A stretch of DNA of 29,036 bases, taken from a bacterium (GTDB lineage Bacteria; Vulcanimicrobiota; Xenobia; Xenobiales; Xenobiaceae). Shown here in pieces: positions 23,646 through 29,036 of the stretch; the first letter of the stretch is position 1, and each line of letters starts with the position of its first letter. The notes under the pieces were generated by a model that made no database searches, was not told the DNA's origin, and was given only the letters and a program-made list of their open reading frames with translations. The position numbers and the translations under genes are program-made. The stretch spans positions 1 to 29,036 of the forward strand of contig JAFSXO010000253.1 in assembly GCA_017444045.1 (NCBI GenBank), in the 5' to 3' direction.

Positions 23646-24742
23646 TGAGCCTCAGTCCGATTCTTGAGAGTTATCTGCAAGTCGTCCTCGATTATGGCGG
23701 TTCAGATCTTCATCTAGAAGCCGGGGCTCCGCCGGCTATCCGTTTGAATGGAGACATTAAGTTTCTCGATGAGCCGCCTATTGAGCGTGACCAGGCTGAA
23801 GAAATACTGCTGCCTATTCTCAGCGATCATTTGGCTCAGGAGTTTTTAGATACCGGCAATGTGGACTTCTCCTATGAGGTTCAGGGCATGGGGCGATTCC
23901 GCGTTAATTTTTTGCTGCAGAATCGCGGTATGGGCGGAGTCTTTCGCGCTATTCCCAACAGAGTTCCGACCCTTGACGACTTGAATTTGCCGCCTGTTAT
24001 AAGCAGGATTGCTAACATTCCCAAGGGTCTGGTCGTGGTAACCGGACCTACGGGATCGGGCAAGTCGACAACTCTGGCCGCTATAGTCAATCACATAAAT
24101 AAAACTCAGCGCAAGCACATTATTACTATCGAGGATCCTATCGAGTTTGTGCACGCCTCAGACAAATCCATGATCCAGCAGCGTGAAATCGGTGCCCATG
24201 CCCGAGATTTCGCGCGCTCTCTGAGAGCGGCGCTGCGCGAATCTCCCGATGTTATTCTGCTGGGAGAGATGCGCGACCTGGAGACGATATCTGAGGCTAT
24301 CCGCGCCGCCGAGACCGGGCACTTGGTACTGGGTACGCTGCACACCAATTCCGCCGCCAAAACGGTGGACCGCATCGTAGACGTTTTCCCAGCCGGTGAG
24401 CAGGAGCAGATACGCTCCATGCTGTCGGCATCGCTTAAAGCCGTTATCGCCCAGCAGCTGCTGCAGACGCGCGATAAGAAGGGGCGCGTTGCTGTGCTGG
24501 AGATTATGATGGTCAATTTCGGTATCGCTGGTCTGATCCGCGAGTCGAAAACCAGTATGATTAGCTCGTTTATTCATATGGGCTCAGAAGAGGGCATGCA
24601 GTCTATGGACAGCCATTTGATTCAGCTGTGCAAGGCGGGCTGGATTGATACGCAGACGGCTTTCGATCACTGCGTCGATCGCGGTACGCTGCGGCGCTCC
24701 GGCCTTGTCGATCCCAACGGCTACGATGAAGATGAAGAGTAG
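23645..24742 (+). CDS. PilT/PilU-family pilus retraction ATPase (second of pair)
   Basis: This 365-residue homologue of the preceding gene has GGSDLHLEAGAPPAIRLNGD at the N-terminus, Walker A GPTGSGKS (134-141), Walker B with Glu208 (DVILLGEMRD), the His-box stretch GHLVLGTLHT and a C-terminal GIAGLIRESK close to the AIRNLIRE motif. The acidic end is YDEDEE. Tandem PilT paralogues often act together, one as main motor and one as accessory (PilT/PilU logic). This copy keeps the C-terminal signature better, so it may be the PilT-like member. ATG overlaps the previous stop by one base; AAGGAG lies inside the end of the first gene. Two terminators follow. Confidence 0.92.
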   Translation: MSLSPILESYLQVVLDYGGSDLHLEAGAPPAIRLNGDIKFLDEPPIERDQAEEILLPILSDHLAQEFLDTGNVDFSYEVQGMGRFRVNFLLQNRGMGGVFRAIPNRVPTLDDLNLPPVISRIANIPKGLVVVTGPTGSGKSTTLAAIVNHINKTQRKHIITIEDPIEFVHASDKSMIQQREIGAHARDFARSLRAALRESPDVILLGEMRDLETISEAIRAAETGHLVLGTLHTNSAAKTVDRIVDVFPAGEQEQIRSMLSASLKAVIAQQLLQTRDKKGRVAVLEIMMVNFGIAGLIRESKTSMISSFIHMGSEEGMQSMDSHLIQLCKAGWIDTQTAFDHCVDRGTLRRSGLVDPNGYDEDEE

Positions 24743-24799
24743 ATAAATTTGCCTGCGCATTAAGGCCATGCTTGGCCTACATAAATAGGCCCGATAATG

Positions 24800-24852
24800 G
24801 TAATGCTGCCGTGAAAATGCAGAAGTAATTCTCACTGCAGCATTACTTTTTT
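24800..24852 (+). terminator. Intrinsic terminator of the pilT pair
   Basis: GTAATGCTGC (24800-24809) pairs exactly with GCAGCATTAC (24837-24846), followed by TTTTTT (24847-24852). It lies 58 bases past the second PilT-family stop. Confidence 0.85.
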
Positions 24853-24900
24853 ATTGGCCGGCTGCCGTCGCGGCGCAGAGGCGTTCCCAAAGCATTGCGT

Positions 24901-24948
24901 GCCGATGCGAGCTTCTTTCCCGAGCTTTAGCGCATCGGCGAGTTTTTT
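24901..24948 (+). terminator. Second tandem intrinsic terminator
   Basis: GCCGATGCG (24901-24909) pairs exactly with CGCATCGGC (24931-24939), then GAG and TTTTTT (24943-24948). It lies just before the lipoprotein promoter region. It may back up the first terminator or end a small RNA starting after 24852. Confidence 0.8.
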
Positions 24949-24981
24949 ATTAATGTATATTCAAAAATAGCTAAGTATGTG

Positions 24982-24987
24982 TATAAT
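24982..24987 (+). promoter_or_regulatory. Putative -10 box for the lipoprotein gene
   Basis: A consensus TATAAT lies in an AT-rich stretch after the tandem terminators, 79 bases before the lipoprotein ATG. No good -35 hexamer is seen at 17 bases, so the assignment rests on the -10 and position. Confidence 0.4.
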
Positions 24988-25066
24988 AATTAATTATCGT
25001 TGATGAACATTATTGCTCTGCCTGGCGAGTTTGCTTAGCGGTAGGGTTGTTTATTTTGGAGGACCG

Positions 25067-27940
25067 ATGAGCTCGTTTGGGGCTTTTTTCGCGAAGCGAA
25101 GCAATTGCTGCTGGTCTCTGAAAATCACCTTGCTTTTGCTGGTGATGGTTGCTGTTGGCGGCTGCGCAGATCATGAGAGGGGAATTGCTCCTTCTCCTGA
25201 GCCGGCCGCAGCCACGATTAAGTATTATTTTCAGCAGGACACCGTTAACAAGGTCTCTGGCGCGGCTACGACCGCAGCCGTAGCCGCTTACGATGCCGCT
25301 GGCGATATACTGGGCGGCGCTTCTCTGCTGCACACCGCCATCGCCGATATGCCCAGAGAAGGCAGTTATATAGTGGCCGAAGCTGAGATCCCCGCAGACA
25401 CCGCCATGCTGGCTTTTACCTTCAGCGGCGATGCGCCTGGTTCTCCTCTCGATATGTTTGCTGTGTCCTTGCGCAATGGCCAGGAGTCTTACACTATGGA
25501 CGATGGCGACACGCTGGGCGATCCTGTGCTGTACTTCCTCGTAACAGACGCCGCTCAAAAGGGTTACCGCTTTGAATGCAAGGTGGGCGACGAGCTGTAT
25601 CCAGTTGCCAAGGCTATGACCAAGGGTGGTATGGAAGTCCCAGTAACTGTGCTGGCTCCGGTTGATGACAGCGTTGTCGCTTATACAGCGGCCACAGAAA
25701 CCAGCGAGGCCAAATATGTGGCTAAGGCCGAAGGCGAAACCGTCTTTGTGCTCAGCCTAGCTGGAAATGAGCTGCTCTCTGAAGAAGGCGTTATTGTCAG
25801 CGCTGTGCGGCCCGAGCCTACACCGACTCCTACGCCTACGCCTACGCCGACTCCTACGCCTTCGCCTACGCCTGTAGCAACTGCGTCAGTAAGCTTTATT
25901 TTTGATTTAGCAGCTTCTTTGGAGGATAATGATGTCGGTGTTACGGTAGACTCCTTTGAGATTATCGGCTATACCGATGCCGCCGGTAGCACTGCATGTG
26001 CTCACGAGCCTTGGAAGGCCGATAAGGATACATCTATGATGGGCGCTCAGCAGGTGGTTGAGTTGGATGATGTGCCTTCCGATGTCGTGCGTTTCCGCAT
26101 TAATTGCCTGGCCATAGATGAATCCTTGGTCTCCGTCTGTGAAACCCAGGAGCTGCAGCTTAATCCTAACGAGGAATACGAGATCATCGTTAAAGATGAA
26201 GCGCCTCCGCAGCTGTGCAATAAGCTTACCCTGAAATTTGCCGACAGCCTCGTGCGTCCTGATCGTGCTGTCAAATATAAGGTTTCTCTGTACGATAATA
26301 GTTTAGATCCAGATAAAGTGCCTGTGGCCACTGCGATTAATGATCAGCCCTGGCCCGATGCCGTTTTTACTTATGTGCCTTTGAATACGAGCAAAGCCGT
26401 GGCCGAGTTCTTAAATGATAACGATACGGTAATGGCTAGCCTGACACTTGAAGGGAACCTGTTCCCTTCCCTGAGTCCGGGGACGAATACAGAGGCGACG
26501 CTTACTAGTGGCAAAGAGGTCAAAATAAGCATTGCCAATGCCTATAAGATGGATACCAGCAAGGTCGCCGTTGTTTTGGTGTATAGCGACAGCAACATCA
26601 TTAAGGACAAAGAGGTCACTGTAAAGAATCTGGACTTTGACAAGGAAACTGGTTCCTGTGAGATGATTCTCGCACCCTTTACCGACAATGTTTCCGTCAA
26701 TAGTGCTAAGCTGCAAAAGGGCGACGAACACGGGGCGCCTTTTGAATGGCTGGATTATTCTCAGTACCAGGTAAGCTCAGATGGCAAGATCGTTTTGGAT
26801 GTGAACGAAAATGAATTTGCCAATGGTGTTTATGCCGATGACAGGATTATGAAAGTGTCTAATCCGCGCCACCTAGACAACATTCGCAAGCATTTGGATG
26901 GACAGTTTGAGCAGACCAGAGATATCGACTTTAACACCTCGTGCGGTATAACGATTGATATTGCCCACGAATATGATAATGGTGCCATTAGAATCGAATC
27001 AAACAGAACTGTCTGTGATGCTAATGCGCGCTTTTATGATGGGCAGGGGGCATCTGCTGACCATCCAGACCAAAACGTATTGTACGGCTGGCAGCCAATA
27101 GGTCAGGATAAGGGCAAGAGCCTGCTGGAATCTGAACCGTTTTGCGGGGATTATAACGGCGGAAACTTTCAGATCAGCGGTATTGTGAGCGATTATTCAG
27201 AGGCTGGGTCCAATAACGCTGGCAGTGCGCTGTTTGGCAGAGTGCGCAATGCTTCGATATCTGGAGTCCATTTGGAGGCAAGTACCTTTGTTGCTGATAG
27301 AGCAGCCGCTGGTCTGGTCTGCTTAGCCCAAGGTGAGACAAGGATTGATGACTGCCATTCTGAGGCAAAAGTGTGCGCTTATTATAGCGGCGGGATCGTG
27401 GGTGAGACGGCAGACCCTGATGCTGACGAGCCAATTCTTTTAACAATTAATAGCTGCCAGATTAAGGGCAAAACGTATGGCACAATTGTAGGCGGCATTT
27501 TGTCTCAGTGCGTTCAGTGTCAGGCCGAGATAGAGAATTGCGAGCTCTTAGAAGAAGCAGAGCTTGTCGCGAGCAACAGTGTCGGCGGTATGGTGGGCAT
27601 TGCTGGCAGTGAGCTGTGCGAGGATGACAGTGTTGTCTTAAAAGGCTGCATAATGAAGGGCATAATGTATATATCGAAAGCAGATGACCCTAACAGCGTA
27701 GGCGGCGGAGGCCTTGTCGCCGAGGTTCGGCTCCATGATGCCAGTGTGCAGTGTTTGTTAGGAGAGGATGGAGACGACGACAGCGAGGTCACAGACTGCT
27801 GTCAGATAGTATTTGAAGCTCCTTCGGACGACCCTGGTGATCCTTATGAGTTAAGGTTCGGTGGCATTATCGGAAAGGTATGGCTCGATTACCAGGATGG
27901 GGGGCGCAGCTCATATCCTGACAACCGAGGCTACAGTTGA
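25067..27940 (+). CDS. Large surface lipoprotein with Pro-Thr linker and GLUG-like repeats; 3' end probably frameshifted
   Basis: ATG 25067 is fixed by TTGGAGG four bases upstream. The signal peptide has a hydrophobic core LKITLLLLVMVAV and a lipobox-like VGGC with Cys33 as lipid anchor. A ~215-residue N-terminal region follows, then a (PT)n linker near residues 250-268. Next come beta-rich, Ig-like segments to about 595. The C-terminal region (from NPRHLDNIRKHLDGQF, DIDFN, WQPIG, IGSALFG-like pieces) is typical of GLUG-motif proteins, with repeated GGIVG/GGMVGI turns and 'NCQ/GC' pairs. Such proteins are surface adhesins or structural lipoproteins; the ligand is unknown. The frame ends abruptly after a six-G run; the next frame carries a more plausible C-terminus to 28049. 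Confidence 0.85.
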   Translation: MSSFGAFFAKRSNCCWSLKITLLLLVMVAVGGCADHERGIAPSPEPAAATIKYYFQQDTVNKVSGAATTAAVAAYDAAGDILGGASLLHTAIADMPREGSYIVAEAEIPADTAMLAFTFSGDAPGSPLDMFAVSLRNGQESYTMDDGDTLGDPVLYFLVTDAAQKGYRFECKVGDELYPVAKAMTKGGMEVPVTVLAPVDDSVVAYTAATETSEAKYVAKAEGETVFVLSLAGNELLSEEGVIVSAVRPEPTPTPTPTPTPTPTPSPTPVATASVSFIFDLAASLEDNDVGVTVDSFEIIGYTDAAGSTACAHEPWKADKDTSMMGAQQVVELDDVPSDVVRFRINCLAIDESLVSVCETQELQLNPNEEYEIIVKDEAPPQLCNKLTLKFADSLVRPDRAVKYKVSLYDNSLDPDKVPVATAINDQPWPDAVFTYVPLNTSKAVAEFLNDNDTVMASLTLEGNLFPSLSPGTNTEATLTSGKEVKISIANAYKMDTSKVAVVLVYSDSNIIKDKEVTVKNLDFDKETGSCEMILAPFTDNVSVNSAKLQKGDEHGAPFEWLDYSQYQVSSDGKIVLDVNENEFANGVYADDRIMKVSNPRHLDNIRKHLDGQFEQTRDIDFNTSCGITIDIAHEYDNGAIRIESNRTVCDANARFYDGQGASADHPDQNVLYGWQPIGQDKGKSLLESEPFCGDYNGGNFQISGIVSDYSEAGSNNAGSALFGRVRNASISGVHLEASTFVADRAAAGLVCLAQGETRIDDCHSEAKVCAYYSGGIVGETADPDADEPILLTINSCQIKGKTYGTIVGGILSQCVQCQAEIENCELLEEAELVASNSVGGMVGIAGSELCEDDSVVLKGCIMKGIMYISKADDPNSVGGGGLVAEVRLHDASVQCLLGEDGDDDSEVTDCCQIVFEAPSDDPGDPYELRFGGIIGKVWLDYQDGGRSSYPDNRGYS

Positions 27941-28049
27941 AGAGCTACTGAACTCACGCAGCAATATTGCCATCGATGTTTTGCCCGATATTGATGGCAG
28001 GGAGCAGCATCTGATCGGCAACTATTGCGGTTCTCCCTGGATTGACTAG
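27899..28049 (+). other. Poly-G frame break and out-of-frame continuation of the lipoprotein
   Basis: A run of six G at 27899-27904 follows codons for YQD. In the annotated frame only 14 more residues remain (GGRSSYPDNRGYS type). Removing one G gives GGAAHILTTEATVEELL and continues to IGNYCGSPWID, stop at 28049, just before the next gene's ribosome site. The continuation fits a beta-repeat C-terminal end. It could be an assembly or sequencing error, a phase-variable tract or slippage. Confidence 0.6.
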
Positions 28050-28095
28050 CTTAACGGTTATTTTATTGTCCATTTCCTGATACAAGGAGGCCTGT

Positions 28096-29036
28096 ATGGC
28101 TCGGGTATATTTTTGGCCGGTTACGGCGCAGACTGAAACTGCTGATATACAGCGCACGACCCGCGCCATGCTGGAGCGCCTACTGGCCGATGGCGGTATA
28201 GAGCCAGAGAAGCGGGTGCCGCTGAAGGTACACTTTGGCGAAAAGGGCAACAGCACTTACATCAAAGGCGAGAATTATCAGGGCATAATCGATCTGCTGA
28301 AGGAGCGCGGCTGTCAGCCCTATTACACCGAAACCAGCGTGCTCTACGCAGGCGAGCGCTATGCAGGCGAGCGCCATATTAAGGTGGCACTGGAGCATGG
28401 CTTCGATCAGCTGCCCATTGAAATGGCCGATGGGCAGGAGGGCGAGGACTTCTGCGAGATCCCCGTCGGTCAAAAGCACTTTGAGAGCTGTTATATCGGG
28501 CGCGGGATTGCCGAAGCCAAGCAGCTTATAGTGCTTTCCCACTTTAAAGGCCATATGCTGGCGGGCTTTGGGGGCGCTATAAAACAGCTTTCGATGGGCT
28601 GTGCTGCCAGAGCTGGCAAATTGGCCATGCATGCTGGTGTTAAGCCGCGCATTAAAAGCCGATCCTGCCGCCGCTGCCACGTCTGTGAGAAGCGCTGCAA
28701 TTTCGGGGCTCTGCATATTGGGGAAAAAAGCTATATAGACCAGGAGAAATGCCGCGGCTGCGGGGCCTGTGTGGCGGCCTGCCCGCATAAGGCTATACGC
28801 TCCTTCAGCTTCTTCTCGTGGCAGAGCATAGTCAATATTCTGTTCAGGGGCAGCCATTTTCGCGAGGGGTTAGCCGAGTATGCCTATGCTGCTTCTCGGA
28901 ATAAGCAGTGTTTTTATGTCAGCTTTGCCATGAACATAACCAAGGGCTGCGACTGCGATCCGCGCCGCATGAAGCCTGTTATCCCGGATATAGGCGTCTT
29001 TGCTTCTTTAGACCCTGTGTCTATAGATGCCGCCTG
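28096..29036 (+). CDS. DUF362 iron-sulfur protein, truncated by window end
   Basis: The ATG has AAGGAGG five bases upstream, and the frame stays open to the last base (313 residues visible). The N-terminal DUF362 region has VPLKVHFGEKGNSTYIK and later LSHFKGHMLAGFGGAIKQL. Two ferredoxin-type 4Fe-4S motifs follow: Cys191, 194, 197, 201 (CRRCHVCEKRC) and Cys219, 222, 225, 229 (CRGCGACVAACP). A CDCDP stretch near the end is also family-like. Proteins of this type are common in anaerobes and presumably carry electrons in the cytosol; the partner enzyme is unknown. It lies 46 bases after the out-of-frame lipoprotein end. A long minus-strand frame here is a shadow. Confidence 0.9.
   Translation, partial: MARVYFWPVTAQTETADIQRTTRAMLERLLADGGIEPEKRVPLKVHFGEKGNSTYIKGENYQGIIDLLKERGCQPYYTETSVLYAGERYAGERHIKVALEHGFDQLPIEMADGQEGEDFCEIPVGQKHFESCYIGRGIAEAKQLIVLSHFKGHMLAGFGGAIKQLSMGCAARAGKLAMHAGVKPRIKSRSCRRCHVCEKRCNFGALHIGEKSYIDQEKCRGCGACVAACPHKAIRSFSFFSWQSIVNILFRGSHFREGLAEYAYAASRNKQCFYVSFAMNITKGCDCDPRRMKPVIPDIGVFASLDPVSIDAA

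Noticed and set aside
25816..25870. CRISPR-like or minisatellite repeat
   Set aside because: The short repeats encode an in-frame Pro-Thr linker; there are no spacers.
27861..28049. Separate 62-codon gene after the lipoprotein
   Set aside because: Its upstream part overlaps the lipoprotein in another frame and has no ribosome site; it reads better as the continuation of the lipoprotein after the poly-G run.
28180..28857. Minus-strand frame of 225 codons at the window end
   Set aside because: It is antisense to the DUF362 gene, whose iron-sulfur motifs and ribosome site are clear.

Overview
This is a gene-dense, moderately GC-rich bacterial chromosome segment with about 20 protein genes. Most genes have clear Shine-Dalgarno sites and there are several intrinsic terminators. 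The cell looks diderm and anaerobic or host-associated: it has a SPOR-domain envelope protein, type IV pilus retraction ATPases with a G|FTLTE pseudopilin, a lipobox surface protein, a KefB-type antiporter and a DUF362 ferredoxin-like protein. I cannot fix the phylum. The short cysteine-rich pseudopilin, Ycf46-like AAA ATPase, DUF1015, DUF362 and GLUG-type lipoprotein together suggest a poorly sampled lineage (for example a Lentisphaerota, Riflebacteria or Wallbacteria-like gut bacterium), but this is a guess from gene content. No rRNA, tRNA, CRISPR array, transposase or phage gene was seen.

Layout. Positions 1-3899 (+) hold the 3' end of a SPOR-domain gene, a strong terminator, priA, and an arginase-family gene (probable formimidoylglutamase). 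Positions 3963-11746 (-) form a leftward run: a polytopic GT-C-like membrane protein, a KefB-like antiporter with an odd Lys/Ser/Asp repeat tail, an FAD oxidoreductase whose start overlaps that tail, a TPR protein with four membrane spans, and a secreted cysteine-containing protein. Position 11917 starts a rightward Ycf46-like AAA+ ATPase. It converges, across a perfect bidirectional terminator, on a 903-residue protein built of four roughly 195-residue tandem repeats that I cannot assign to any family. DUF1015 follows (-), with a 5' region rich in competing inverted repeats. Next come a pseudopilin (+) and two tandem zinc-type MDR dehydrogenases (-), the second of which has lost its catalytic zinc ligands.

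Positions 21040-24742 hold a small leftward cluster (PRC-barrel-like protein, unknown helical protein, two-span membrane protein) divergent from two tandem PilT-family ATPases. After two tandem terminators comes a large lipoprotein (signal peptide, Pro-Thr linker, GLUG-like C-terminal repeats). Its reading frame appears broken at a run of six G: the sensible C-terminus continues in another frame. The window ends inside a DUF362 iron-sulfur protein.

The best candidates for something new are the four-repeat acidic protein (13536-16247), the poly-G frame break in the surface lipoprotein (27899-27904), and the structured 5' region of the DUF1015 gene (17701-17829).
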